Source: Edaphocola aurantiacus (lineage in GTDB: Bacteria; Bacteroidota; Bacteroidia; Chitinophagales; Chitinophagaceae). Taken from it: 64,000 nucleotides of DNA. The notes under the pieces were generated by a model. It was not told the DNA's origin. It searched no databases and was given only the letters and a program-made list of their open reading frames with translations. Shown here piece by piece: positions 42,822 to 51,845 of this stretch (positions are counted from its first letter, which is position 1; each line of letters begins with the position of its first letter). The position numbers and the translations under genes were made by a program. The DNA lies in assembly GCF_019797745.1 (NCBI RefSeq), contig NZ_VOSI01000002.1:808242-872241 (forward strand), written 5' to 3'.

Positions 42822-42853
42822 GCTTTTTCTGTTTAAATAATTTTTTTGAGCCC

Positions 42854-42884
42854 CAAATATAGAAGCTTTTTTTGGAGTGGCAAA
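42854..42884 (-). promoter_or_regulatory. Consensus promoter of the T9SS protein gene
   Basis: On the minus strand TTTG (plus 42881-42884), 19 bases, then TATATTTG (plus 42854-42861) match the Bacteroidota consensus in both boxes and spacing. The ATG is 32 bases downstream. Confidence 0.72.
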
Positions 42885-43012
42885 GGCTTTTATATACCAT
42901 GATTGTTAAAGTGCAATGAATAGTATGTTTTTTTTATTTAAACAATTCGACATCTGTGCGGCAAAATTATTATCAGGGAAGCCGTAACTTTATGGCCTAA
43001 AAAAATCGAATA

Positions 43013-45148
43013 ATGAATACTACTCAAATATTGGTATGCATCGCTGCGGCCGGAGCTGCAGCCGGTTGTAATACTGCTAAAAAGAGCCAGACGGCCGACT
43101 ATAAAGCTATGAATAATCCGTTTTTTGCAAAGAGCCCTTTACAATATCAGGCACCACAGTTTGATAAAATCAAAACAGAACATTTCAAACCTGCATTTGA
43201 TCTGGGAATGAAAATGCAGAATGAAGAAATCGCTAAAATAGCGGCTGATAAAGAAGCACCAACTTTTAAAAATACGATACTGGCACTGGAGTTAAGCGGA
43301 GCGGTATACAAGCGTGCTTTGAGTGTATTCTACAACTTTACCAGCGCCAATACCAGTCCTGAAATTCAGGCACTGGAACAGGAGTATGCTCCAAAATTCT
43401 CTGCACATAAAGATGGTATCTACCTGAACGAGGCATTGTTTGCACGCATCAGCAAACTGTACGGCAACCGCTTTTCGCTGGGGCTGGATACTGAAGATAA
43501 AAAACTGCTGGAGTATTATTATGAGCAGTTCACTATGGCCGGTGCTAATCTTTCTGCTACTGCCAAAGAGCAAATGAAAAAACTGAATGAACAGGAAGCC
43601 GGTCTGATCGCCAGTTACACGTCAAAACTCCTTGCAGCCCGTAAGGCAGGAGGTGTATTTTTTGACCAGGCATCAGAACTGGATGGCCTGAGTGCAGAAG
43701 AGCTGGAGGCAGCACAGAATGATGCAAAAGCAGCGGGTAAAGAAGGTAAGTACTTATTAGCCCTGCAGAATACAACACAACAACCATTACTGCAAAATCT
43801 TAAAAACCGCGCTACCCGCGAAAAGCTTTATAAAGCCTCATGGACCCGCGCAGAGAAAGGTGATGCGAATGATACCCGCAGCCTGATTGAACAGATCGCA
43901 AAACTGCGTTTGCAGAAGGCAAAGCTGATGGGTAAACCAAACTATGCTGCCTGGAAACTGCAGGATCAAATGGCCAAAACTCCTGAAGCGGCAGAAGAAA
44001 TGCTGAAACAGATTGCCACTCCTGCGGTAGCGAAAGCCCGTAAAGAAGCACAGGCATTGCAGGAACTGATCGATCAGCAGAAAGGCGGATTCAAACTGGA
44101 GCCTTGGGACTGGAACTTCTATGCAGAGCAATTGCGTAAAGCACAGTATGACCTGGATGAAAGTGAGATTAAGCCTTACTTTGAAGTAACTACAGTCCTG
44201 GAGAAAGGTGTATTCTTTGCGGCTGAAAAATTGTATGGTGTTACCTTCAAAAAACGCTCCGATATTCCGGTATACCATCCTGATGTAGTGGCTTATGAAG
44301 TGTTTGACAGAGATGGTAAATCCATTGCGATTTATTACCTGGACTTCTACACCCGCGATAATAAATCTGGTGGTGCATGGATGAGCAATTATGTAGATCA
44401 GTCTTATGTGCTGGGACAGAAACCGGTTATTGTAAATGTATTCAACTATCAGAAGCCGGCTCCCGGTCGTCCTTCTCTGATCAGTTATGATGATGTGACC
44501 ACTATGTTCCATGAGTTCGGACACTCTATTCACGGACTGTTTGCCAGCCAGAAATATGTATCTCTGTCCGGAACTTCCGTGGCGAGAGACTTTGTAGAGT
44601 TCCCTTCTCAGATCAACGAACATTGGGCACTGGAGCCAAGCGTATTGAAAAATTATGCACTCCATTACCAGACCAAACAACCAATTCCGGAAGCACTGGT
44701 TGCTAAAATGAAAAAAGCAGCTACGTTCAACCAGGGATATAATATGACCGAGCTGGCTGCTGCAGCAGCACTGGATCTGGAATGGCACAGTATTACTGAT
44801 GAAAGCCAGGTAACCAGTGCCAATGAATTTGAACGTAAAGCACTGGAGCATGTAGGCCTGCTGGTGTCTGAAGTGCCTCCTCGCTACCATTCACCGTATT
44901 TCCTGCATATCTGGGGTAATGGATATTCTGCAGGTTACTACGCCTATATCTGGTCAGAGATCCTGGATAATGATGCTTACGACTGGTTTAAAGCCAATGG
45001 CGGACTAACCCGTGCTAACGGTGACCGCTTCCGTCAGTATATTTTATCTGTAGGTAATACCATAGACCTGAACGATGCCTTTAAAAACTTCACCGGGCAT
45101 AAAGCAGATATCAAACCATTGTTACGCAACCGTGGATTTATCGATTAA
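43013..45148 (+). CDS. dcp: M3-family peptidyl-dipeptidase, lipoprotein
   Basis: Zinc metallopeptidase of the Dcp/oligopeptidase A type, 711 residues. A lipobox (AAAGC, Cys19) suggests anchoring outside the cytoplasm. The active site is HEFGH (His500, Glu501, His504) in DDVTTMFHEFGHSIHGLF, with the downstream metal ligand glutamate in FVEFPSQINEHW. Helical N-terminal region (residues 35-300) and family signature YSAGYYAYIWSEILDNDAYDWF at the end are typical. It would trim peptides in the periplasm, usefully upstream of the POT peptide transporter encoded 7 kb away, though no operon links them. Confidence 0.93.
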   Translation: MNTTQILVCIAAAGAAAGCNTAKKSQTADYKAMNNPFFAKSPLQYQAPQFDKIKTEHFKPAFDLGMKMQNEEIAKIAADKEAPTFKNTILALELSGAVYKRALSVFYNFTSANTSPEIQALEQEYAPKFSAHKDGIYLNEALFARISKLYGNRFSLGLDTEDKKLLEYYYEQFTMAGANLSATAKEQMKKLNEQEAGLIASYTSKLLAARKAGGVFFDQASELDGLSAEELEAAQNDAKAAGKEGKYLLALQNTTQQPLLQNLKNRATREKLYKASWTRAEKGDANDTRSLIEQIAKLRLQKAKLMGKPNYAAWKLQDQMAKTPEAAEEMLKQIATPAVAKARKEAQALQELIDQQKGGFKLEPWDWNFYAEQLRKAQYDLDESEIKPYFEVTTVLEKGVFFAAEKLYGVTFKKRSDIPVYHPDVVAYEVFDRDGKSIAIYYLDFYTRDNKSGGAWMSNYVDQSYVLGQKPVIVNVFNYQKPAPGRPSLISYDDVTTMFHEFGHSIHGLFASQKYVSLSGTSVARDFVEFPSQINEHWALEPSVLKNYALHYQTKQPIPEALVAKMKKAATFNQGYNMTELAAAAALDLEWHSITDESQVTSANEFERKALEHVGLLVSEVPPRYHSPYFLHIWGNGYSAGYYAYIWSEILDNDAYDWFKANGGLTRANGDRFRQYILSVGNTIDLNDAFKNFTGHKADIKPLLRNRGFID

Positions 45149-45172
45149 GTCAAGTGATTAAGCTTTAATAGT

Positions 45173-45200
45173 AAAGGGGTGCCGGTAAGGTACCCCTTTC
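45173..45200 (+). terminator. Terminator after the M3 peptidase gene
   Basis: An 11-bp stem AAAGGGGTGCC (45173-45183) with GGTACCCCTTT (45189-45199), one G-U pair, followed shortly by a T6 tract. Confidence 0.7.
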
Positions 45201-45317
45201 GCATTTTTTAAAAACAGTTCATTAACGAATTATTATATCCATCTGACTAAACCTGTTAACACAATACACGTCTATGTATCATAATTGATTTGCAAAAACT
45301 TGTATAAATACTAAACG

Positions 45318-46829
45318 ATGAGAAACATACTTCAAAAATACAGAACACTGGCTTTAGGCACTGCCCTGGGAATGGCAGCTTTGATCGGAACCGGTACTAA
45401 GGCGAGCGCCCAATATAACGAGGACTATAATTATAACAACAATTATAATAACGGATATAATAACAACAACAACGGGTATAACAATGGTTATAACCAGGGT
45501 GGTTACCAGGACGATAATTATAATAACAATGGGTACAATAGTTATAACAATGACTATATGGCCTTCTATAATGACCTTGCCCCTCACGGACAATGGTTCA
45601 GTGATCCGCAGTACGGTATGGTGTGGAGCCCGCGCGTAGGTCGTGATTTCTCCCCATATCAGACTAACGGTTATTGGGCTATGACCCAGTACGGTAATAC
45701 CTGGATGAGTAATTACTCCTGGGGATGGGCCGCCTTCCACTACGGAAGATGGACGTATGACTCCTATTATGGCTGGATCTGGATTCCGGGCAATGAATGG
45801 GGACCGGCATGGGTAAACTGGCGTAGCGGTGGCGGATATTATGGCTGGGCTCCTTTAGGTCCTGGTGTTTCTATCAGCATGTCATTCGGCTTCAATGCTC
45901 CTATGAACTGGTGGACATTCGTTCCGATGGGTAATATTTATTACACAGGAGGCTACAATCGTTATTATAACCGTGGTAATGTTTATAATATCTATAACAA
46001 TACTACCGTTATCAACAACTATAACAACTACGGCGGCAGAAATTACATTGTAGGACCAAGCCGTGGCGATGTAGAGCGTTCTGTACGCAGATCCGTTACG
46101 GTATACAACCTGTCTGATCGTAATGGCGGAGGGCGTAGTTATGTAAGAGGTGGAAATATCGAAATGTATCGTCCTAATGTGAATAACGTTGTGCGCAGTA
46201 CCAATGCAAGAAGTATTGATACCCGTAATGTTAAAACCATTAACAGAGGCGACCGTGCTAATCCCGGACAAGGAACACAAAACCCGATAAGAAACAATAA
46301 TAATAATGGTGTACGTACACCAGGTAATACAAATAGTTATGATCGTGGCAACCGTCCTGATCCACAGATGAATAATGGCGGCTATCAACGCAGAACAGAT
46401 GCTCCGGCACCTAACCGTAGTGTAACACCTACTCCTGCACCGGCTCCGAACAGGATGATGGATAACAATAATAATCGTATCGATCGTTCAAGAGAGGTGC
46501 GTATGCAGCAGCCACAACCGCAGCAGGCACCAAACCGAATGATGGACAATAACAATAATAACCGTATTGACCGTTCAAGAGAAGTGCGTATGCAACAGCA
46601 ACAGCAGGCTCCGGCACCTCAGCGTATGAGTCAGCCTGCGCCATCAAGAAGCTATGAACGCGCTCCGCAGTCAATGCCGCAACGCCAGCAAGCTGCACCG
46701 GCACCACAACGTCAGCAATTTGAATCAAGACCTGCTCCTTCAATGCAACGCTCAGCCCCGGAACGCTCATCCGGCAACAGTGCTCCTTCAAGAGGCGGTG
46801 GAAATATGGACAGAGGTTTCAGACGTTAA
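45318..46829 (+). CDS. Asn/Tyr-rich secreted protein with DUF6600-like region
   Basis: A 503-residue secreted protein of unknown role. After the signal peptide (about residues 1-31, KASAQ) come about 55 residues of low-complexity Asn, Tyr and Gly (YNNNYNNGYNN). Residues 75-190 are aromatic-rich with repeated W/Y motifs (YWAMTQYGNTWMSNYSWGWAAFHYGRW, GWIWIPGNEWGPAWVNWRSGGGYYGWAPLGPG), matching the DUF6600 type. The C-terminal 200 residues are disordered, rich in Arg, Pro, Gln and Asn, and contain a tandem duplication (about 46440-46600). High surface stickiness suggests an envelope or extracellular matrix protein. It appears monocistronic. Confidence 0.8.
   Translation: MRNILQKYRTLALGTALGMAALIGTGTKASAQYNEDYNYNNNYNNGYNNNNNGYNNGYNQGGYQDDNYNNNGYNSYNNDYMAFYNDLAPHGQWFSDPQYGMVWSPRVGRDFSPYQTNGYWAMTQYGNTWMSNYSWGWAAFHYGRWTYDSYYGWIWIPGNEWGPAWVNWRSGGGYYGWAPLGPGVSISMSFGFNAPMNWWTFVPMGNIYYTGGYNRYYNRGNVYNIYNNTTVINNYNNYGGRNYIVGPSRGDVERSVRRSVTVYNLSDRNGGGRSYVRGGNIEMYRPNVNNVVRSTNARSIDTRNVKTINRGDRANPGQGTQNPIRNNNNNGVRTPGNTNSYDRGNRPDPQMNNGGYQRRTDAPAPNRSVTPTPAPAPNRMMDNNNNRIDRSREVRMQQPQPQQAPNRMMDNNNNNRIDRSREVRMQQQQQAPAPQRMSQPAPSRSYERAPQSMPQRQQAAPAPQRQQFESRPAPSMQRSAPERSSGNSAPSRGGGNMDRGFRR
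46440..46605 (+). repeat. In-gene tandem duplication in the DUF6600-like gene
   Basis: Two successive units each encode APNRMMDNNNN(N)RIDRSREVRMQQ. They start near 46443 and 46530 and differ at several silent sites, so the duplication is not recent. Confidence 0.8.
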
Positions 46830-46866
46830 CGATAAGAGATCAAATAATCGTTTGGAAAACACTGGA

Positions 46867-46901
46867 AAACGATAAATAATTTAGGTTATTTATCGTTTTT
46901 T
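46867..46901 (+). terminator. Terminator after the DUF6600-like gene
   Basis: Perfect 13-bp A/T-rich stem AAACGATAAATAA (46867-46879) with TTATTTATCGTTT (46886-46898), followed by T residues. Confidence 0.75.
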
Positions 46902-47082
46902 TGTTCCATAATCATTAATATTGTGAGGCGTTGACAGAGCGTCTGTTGGCACAGTTGGGAATTTTAAAAAAAATTTAGAAAATATTAGCAAAGGCTTTGC
47001 ATTTCTAAAAGAAAGTTATATTATTGTATCGCTTTTCGGTATATTTTTTATCGAAACAATGTAAAATAAACATTAATAACAG

Positions 47083-48600
47083 ATGAAAAGAGCACTATTT
47101 GGTATTAGTTTGCTAAGTGTAGGTTTCGCTACAGTATTGACATCATGTTCTTCTAATAAAGGAAGAGGAGTTTCCGAAAAAACGGGCTGGAACTACAATG
47201 ACTCTCGTTTGGGTGGTTTTTCTGCTGCGCAGAATTACAAGGGTATGCAAACCGGTCCCGGATTAGTATTTATCGAAGGTGGTAGCTTTGTAATGGGACA
47301 AACGGATGAAGATCTGTATTATACAAAAAACAACACTCCACGCAGAGTAACTGTTTCTTCTTTCTACATGGATGAAACCGAAGTAGCAAACGTACACTAC
47401 CGTGAATATATTTACTGGTTACAACGTGCTTATGGTGCCGATTATCCGGATGTGGTAGATGCTGCTAAACCAGACGAAACAGTTTGGCGCTCTTCTTTAT
47501 CATACAACGAGCCTTACGTTCAATACTACTTCAATCACGCTGCATACGATCAGTATCCTGTAGTAGGCGTTACCTGGGATCAGGCTAACGATTATGCTAA
47601 ATGGCGTTCTGACAGGGTGAACGAGCAAATCCTGATGAAAAACGGATTGCTGAAGAAAAACCCTAACCAGGTGAATGAAGATGTATTTACTTCTGAAACA
47701 TACGTAAACGGTCAGTACCTGGGTTCTCAAGGACGTACCAAGCAAAGAGATCTGGATCCTACAGGTTCCGGTTCAAGACCAACCAACTATGCTGATGGTA
47801 TGTTACTGCCTAACTACCGTCTGCCAACAGAAGCAGAGTGGGAATTTGCTGCACTGGGTGCAATCGCAAACAACCCTTCTCCTCGCAGCAAACGCAGCCG
47901 TGGTGAAGAAGCTTTTACAGATCGTCAATCCAACACATGGGGTGATATCCGTTCAGTAAGATACCAGGAGAAAAATGCTCAGAAAGGTGAAATGCTGGCT
48001 AACTTCAAACGCAAAAGCGGAGACTACGGTGGTGTTACCGGCGGTCTGAACGATAACTCTTTCGGTCCTGCTGATGTACATAAATACTTACCGAATGCTA
48101 ACGGTTTATATAACATGGCGGGTAACGTAAATGAGTGGTGTATGGATGTTTACCGTGCAACTTCTTTACAAGACTTTAGCGATTATCGTCCGGTTGTAGG
48201 TGGTGATAAATTCACTAAGAGAAAAATCGAAAGCGATTATACTATCACTGAAAAAGATAGCTTAGGTCGCGAAGTAAGAGTTGATATCGATTCTACTGAC
48301 TTAGCTGGTCAATACAACAGAGATTACAAGAAAGCAGATAACAGAGATGTTCTGGAAAATGAAGGCCAATACCGTTATGACTATGGCAGACAAAGCTTGA
48401 TCAACAACGATAGCCGTGTAATCAAAGGTGGTTCATGGAGCGATAACTACTACTGGTTAAGCCCTGGTACAAGACGTTTCCAACAAGCAAATCAACCAAC
48501 TGCTACTACAGGTTTCCGTTGTATCATGGACAGATTAGGAAGCACTATCTTAGATGCTCCTTCTGGAAACTCTTTCAAAGCGTCAAAAAAACGTAGATAA
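47083..48600 (+). CDS. gldJ: GldJ-like T9SS/gliding lipoprotein (FGE-sulfatase fold)
   Basis: A 505-residue outer membrane lipoprotein (lipobox LTSC, Cys22). The body has the formylglycine-generating-enzyme fold of GldJ and GldK: FIEGGSFVMGQTDED, FYMDETEVANVHYREYI, YRLPTEAEWEFAALGA, GLYNMAGNVNEWCMDVYRATS, and VIKGGSWSDNYYWLSPGTRRF. The early TGWNYNDSRLGGF segment is typical of GldJ, and the absence of gldL, gldM and gldN downstream also favours GldJ over GldK. GldJ stabilises GldK and is needed for type IX secretion. No catalytic FGE function is expected. The gene stands alone with a terminator on each side. Confidence 0.85.
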   Translation: MKRALFGISLLSVGFATVLTSCSSNKGRGVSEKTGWNYNDSRLGGFSAAQNYKGMQTGPGLVFIEGGSFVMGQTDEDLYYTKNNTPRRVTVSSFYMDETEVANVHYREYIYWLQRAYGADYPDVVDAAKPDETVWRSSLSYNEPYVQYYFNHAAYDQYPVVGVTWDQANDYAKWRSDRVNEQILMKNGLLKKNPNQVNEDVFTSETYVNGQYLGSQGRTKQRDLDPTGSGSRPTNYADGMLLPNYRLPTEAEWEFAALGAIANNPSPRSKRSRGEEAFTDRQSNTWGDIRSVRYQEKNAQKGEMLANFKRKSGDYGGVTGGLNDNSFGPADVHKYLPNANGLYNMAGNVNEWCMDVYRATSLQDFSDYRPVVGGDKFTKRKIESDYTITEKDSLGREVRVDIDSTDLAGQYNRDYKKADNRDVLENEGQYRYDYGRQSLINNDSRVIKGGSWSDNYYWLSPGTRRFQQANQPTATTGFRCIMDRLGSTILDAPSGNSFKASKKRR

Positions 48601-48629
48601 GACTAAGGTGGCAACATCTTTACCATATA

Positions 48630-48665
48630 AATACCCCTTCCGTTCAGGAAGGGGTATTCTTTTAT
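48630..48665 (+). terminator. Terminator after gldJ
   Basis: Perfect 12-bp stem AATACCCCTTCC (48630-48641) with GGAAGGGGTATT (48647-48658), 5-base loop, then CTTTTATAT. Confidence 0.82.
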
Positions 48666-48678
48666 ATACAAACCCGCT

Positions 48679-49479
48679 ATGCTCATGAAATGTATTACTT
48701 TATCAGCAGTATTCTTAATGGTAGCCCCATTGGTAGCCACCGCACAGGACTCCAGACAGGAAAAGATACAGCAAGAGGCGCTTAATTGTGCACAGCAGTA
48801 CAATTATAACACCAATATGCGCGCCTGGCAGGATTGCCTGGATAAGGGCCTTGCACAGGATAGTACGATTGCATATCTATGGCAGCAGAAAGCCATGCCA
48901 TATTTCAAATGTCGTAAATATGAGGTAGGTATGGGTTATCTCGATAAAGCAGTACATTATGACCGGGAGCGGTGGCTTCCTTACAGGGGTTTTATCAAGT
49001 GCATATTTCAGAAGAATTATGCCGGAGCCATTGCAGACCTGGAAGCCTGTATTGCTGAATATGGAAATGGCTATGTTATGGATCATTCCTATGCCTTTTA
49101 TATAGCCATCAGTCAGCTGCAGCTAAATCGCTTTGCAGAGGCAGAAGTGCTGCTGCGCGCCTATACAGAAGAGCAGGAAGTCAAACGCGGTAAAGACCGC
49201 GTACACCACCTGGGCCTGTTTTACTGGGGTATTGCACAATTTGAATTGGGTAATATGGATGAGGCCCTAAAACATTTTAATGAGGCCCTGCGCTTGTACC
49301 CTAATTTTCCGGATGCGGCATACTACCGTGCTATATGTCTTAAAAGGCAGGGCGCCCCGGCTGAGAAGGTGGAAAAGCTATACAACAAGGCTGTAGAAGA
49401 TGCGAAGAATGGATATACGATAAATGAAGATAATGCTATTTACGAAACCTATCCTTACCAGGTTCGTTGGCCGAAATAA
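48679..49479 (+). CDS. Secreted TPR-repeat protein
   Basis: A 266-residue exported protein (signal peptide MLMKCITLSAVFLMVAPLVATAQ) built of helical repeats. At least one good TPR is visible (LFYWGIAQFELGNMDEALKHFNEALRLYPNFPDAAYYRAICL, about residues 180-225) with two weaker ones before it (WLPYRGFIKCIFQKNYAGAIADLEACI). Six cysteines are spread over the first 120 residues. It starts soon after the gldJ terminator. TPR proteins of this kind often act as scaffolds; a link with GldJ is possible but only suggested by adjacency. Confidence 0.8.
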   Translation: MLMKCITLSAVFLMVAPLVATAQDSRQEKIQQEALNCAQQYNYNTNMRAWQDCLDKGLAQDSTIAYLWQQKAMPYFKCRKYEVGMGYLDKAVHYDRERWLPYRGFIKCIFQKNYAGAIADLEACIAEYGNGYVMDHSYAFYIAISQLQLNRFAEAEVLLRAYTEEQEVKRGKDRVHHLGLFYWGIAQFELGNMDEALKHFNEALRLYPNFPDAAYYRAICLKRQGAPAEKVEKLYNKAVEDAKNGYTINEDNAIYETYPYQVRWPK

Positions 49480-49509
49480 AGAAGGGGACTCAATATGAGT
49501 CCCCTTCTT
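49479..49509. terminator. Bidirectional terminator between the TPR and SSS transporter genes
   Basis: Perfect 13-bp stem AAGAAGGGGACTC (49479-49491) with GAGTCCCCTTCTT (49497-49509), loop AATAT, between convergent genes. It overlaps the last base of the TPR gene. Confidence 0.83.
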
Positions 49510-49524
49510 ACTATGATAAGCTTT

Positions 49525-51057
49525 TTATGCTGTTTTGATGGGCAGATTAGCCTTATGGCTTACGATCAGCAAGCCCAGGAAAGTAATCAGGCCATTAATA
49601 ATAATCAGTTCGACACCGATGGCGTAATGACTATAAGCCGAAACAAGTGCATTGATGATATAAGTCAGCACAGGAGCCAGCAGCGTTACCGTTAGAATAG
49701 CATACTTGCGGTCGATCTGCCTTTTGGTAAATATACCGAAAGCAAATAAGCCCAGTAAGGGTCCGTAGGTATAGCCTGCGACCTCCATGATGAGGTATAC
49801 AATCGACTTATTGTTGATTGCTTTAAAGATCATGATCAGGACAAAGAAGAGTACGGTAAAAATCAGGTGGATACGGATCCTTAACTTCTTTTTCTGACTT
49901 TCTGTTTTAGAAGTATCTTCATTAAGCTTCAGCAGATCTACACAATAAGAGCTGGTTACCGCCGTTAAGGCGCCATCTGCAGAAGGAAAGAGTGCCGAGA
50001 TCAGCCCAATGATGAAAATAACCGAAATGATCATAGGGAAGTGACCTTGCAGGGATAGTGCCGGGAACAGGTCATCTCCCATTACACTGGCTCCGCCGGA
50101 GCCCAAGACAAATCCTTTGTCGATATAATGTCCGCCTTGCTGCTGTGCATATAAATAAAGTAAACCACCCAGGAAGAGGAACGCAAGATTCACGATCAGC
50201 AAAATGCCGGCAAAACTGAGCATATTCTTCTTGGCATTGCGCAGGTTATTAACCGAGATGTTTTTTTGCATCATCTCCTGGTCCAGCCCGGTCATCGTAA
50301 TGGTAATGAACATACCCCCGAGGATCGTTTTCAGGAAATATGTTTTGGCGTTCATGTCCAGGTTCAGTACGCGGGTATACGCCTTTTCCTGCAATTGACC
50401 GAAAGCCTCACCGGCAGACAGATCCAGGGAGTGCAGGATATAAATAATACAGGCAATAAGACTGATGATCATGAAAGAAGTCTGCAGGGTATCAGTAATA
50501 ACAATCGTCTTCACCCCGCCTTCAAAGGTGTATAAAAGCACCATCAGCAGCAGTACCAGCGAAGTAACCCAGAATGGTACACCCAGCGGCTCCAGCAGGA
50601 AGATCTGCAGCACATTGACCACCAGGTACAGTCGCGCTGTTGCACCGATGCTACGGGATATAATGAAGAAAATAGAACCGATCTTGTGTGCTTCCACATT
50701 AAACCGTTTGCCGAGATAAGTGTAGATCGATGTCAGGTTCATCCGGTAATAAAGCGGGAGCAGTACTGCCGCTACGATAAAGTACCCGATGAAGAAACCA
50801 ATCACCATCATATAGTACTCAAAGCCACCATAGGGATACATGCCCGAAGTCATTTTGCCCACCGTGCCCGGTACCGAAATAAAAGTAACACCACTCAGGC
50901 TGGTACCGATCATACCGAAGGCAACCAGCATCCAGTTACTGTTGCGGTTACCGATAAAAAACGATTCGTTGTTAGAATTGCGTGCTGTATAAAAGGAAAC
51001 ACCCAACAGCAGTGCAAAGTAGGCCAGAATGATCAGCAGAAGTAAAGTTGCGTTCAT
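49525..51057 (-). CDS. Sodium:solute symporter (SSS family)
   Basis: Na+-coupled importer of 510 residues with about thirteen membrane helices and the LeuT-type inverted repeat core. Markers are NNESFFIGNRNSNWMLVAFGMIGTSLSGVTFISVPG in the first repeat and ALFPSADGALTAVTSSYCVDLLK later, typical of SSS transporters for sugars, sialic acid, amino acids or vitamins. Substrate cannot be decided. The ATG at 51057 (MNATLLLLIILAYFALLL) is chosen; a longer frame to 51204 would run into the neighbouring gene with a non-transporter-like N-terminus. A hairpin separates it from the upstream barrel gene. Confidence 0.9.
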   Translation of the reverse strand: MNATLLLLIILAYFALLLGVSFYTARNSNNESFFIGNRNSNWMLVAFGMIGTSLSGVTFISVPGTVGKMTSGMYPYGGFEYYMMVIGFFIGYFIVAAVLLPLYYRMNLTSIYTYLGKRFNVEAHKIGSIFFIISRSIGATARLYLVVNVLQIFLLEPLGVPFWVTSLVLLLMVLLYTFEGGVKTIVITDTLQTSFMIISLIACIIYILHSLDLSAGEAFGQLQEKAYTRVLNLDMNAKTYFLKTILGGMFITITMTGLDQEMMQKNISVNNLRNAKKNMLSFAGILLIVNLAFLFLGGLLYLYAQQQGGHYIDKGFVLGSGGASVMGDDLFPALSLQGHFPMIISVIFIIGLISALFPSADGALTAVTSSYCVDLLKLNEDTSKTESQKKKLRIRIHLIFTVLFFVLIMIFKAINNKSIVYLIMEVAGYTYGPLLGLFAFGIFTKRQIDRKYAILTVTLLAPVLTYIINALVSAYSHYAIGVELIIINGLITFLGLLIVSHKANLPIKTA

Positions 51058-51082
51058 TTGTGTATAAACAAAAAGGTAAATG

Positions 51083-51112
51083 AAAAGCGTACCATATGTC
51101 TGGTACGCTTTT
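51083..51112 (-). terminator. Terminator of the beta-barrel gene at 51129
   Basis: Perfect 12-bp stem AAAAGCGTACCA (51083-51094) with TGGTACGCTTTT (51101-51112), 6-base loop. It follows the stop codon on the minus strand and precedes the symporter start. Confidence 0.75.
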
Positions 51113-51128
51113 ATATAGGTAAAATAAA

Positions 51129-51815
51129 TTAGAAGCCGATACCAAACCCGATAACCGGTTGTATCGATCCGTAGTACGGACTGGCAACAGTTCCCTGGTA
51201 CCATCCGTTGGAAGAGGTTACTGTTTTAGTCGTCTGGTTTTGCAGTACATCGTAGTACAATCCTATGTACATACTGATGCGCTCAGATACAGGCAGTCTG
51301 TACCCGGCACCCACAAGCAGAGAAGGAAGATCATACCTGATGCTAACCTTTTCCTTGCCCGATCCGCCGGCTACCCGTGCCGCATCAGTCCAGCGGGTGC
51401 TGGAGAAGTGATGCTCATATTGCACCTGCACAAAAAACTGATTAAAAACGTTATATCTGACCCAGGCTCCAGGAGATACCATAGATGACTGTAGTGCAGA
51501 CGTTTCGTAACGGTTTGTTGTGGTGTTGTAATACTGTTTGTACTGCCCGTCTCTGTAGTAGAGATAGCCCAGGCTTACACCAGCCAACAGATTATTGGTC
51601 AGTTTATAGCCTACCATAGGGGAAATGCCCGCCATAAAAGTGCTGTTGGCAAAGCCCAGAGATAAGCCACCACCGATGACAATGCGTTGCGGATCGAAAC
51701 CCGAAGCATTATTTTTAGGCTTACTGTTATGGCCACCACTGCTGTAGCGCTCCTGCGCCTGACTGGCCGAAAGTCCGAGCAATAATCCTGCAAGGACAAA
51801 TAGTATTTTCTTCAT
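51129..51815 (-). CDS. Outer membrane beta-barrel protein
   Basis: A 228-residue exported barrel. The signal peptide is MKKILFVLAGLLLGLSASQAQ. After a short polar spacer come alternating strands (RIVIGGGLSLGFANSTFMAGISPMVGYKLTNNLLAGVSLGYLYY, QFFVQVQYEHHFS, PSLLVGAGYRLPVSERISMYIGLYYDVLQ) ending in VIGFGIGF with terminal Phe, the signal for outer membrane assembly. It resembles the OMP_b-brl families. Function unknown. It lies between the POT transporter (30 bases upstream) and the symporter and may be cotranscribed with the former. Confidence 0.85.
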   Translation of the reverse strand: MKKILFVLAGLLLGLSASQAQERYSSGGHNSKPKNNASGFDPQRIVIGGGLSLGFANSTFMAGISPMVGYKLTNNLLAGVSLGYLYYRDGQYKQYYNTTTNRYETSALQSSMVSPGAWVRYNVFNQFFVQVQYEHHFSSTRWTDAARVAGGSGKEKVSIRYDLPSLLVGAGYRLPVSERISMYIGLYYDVLQNQTTKTVTSSNGWYQGTVASPYYGSIQPVIGFGIGF

Positions 51816-51845
51816 GATTCTTAATTTATAACAGATCTTCTATAC

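Noticed and set aside
43838-44890. 350-codon open frame antisense to the M3 peptidase gene
   Set aside because: The sense frame has complete catalytic motifs; the antisense product is compositionally odd (Phe, Cys, Gln-rich) and has no family.
45420-45560. Short-period AAT/TAT-rich repeats taken as a possible CRISPR array or satellite
   Set aside because: They are in frame and encode the Asn/Tyr-rich start of the secreted protein at 45318; there are no uniform repeats with unique spacers.
51058-51204. N-terminal extension of the symporter frame
   Set aside because: It runs into the terminator hairpin and the end of the beta-barrel gene, and the extra residues do not look like the family's N-terminus.
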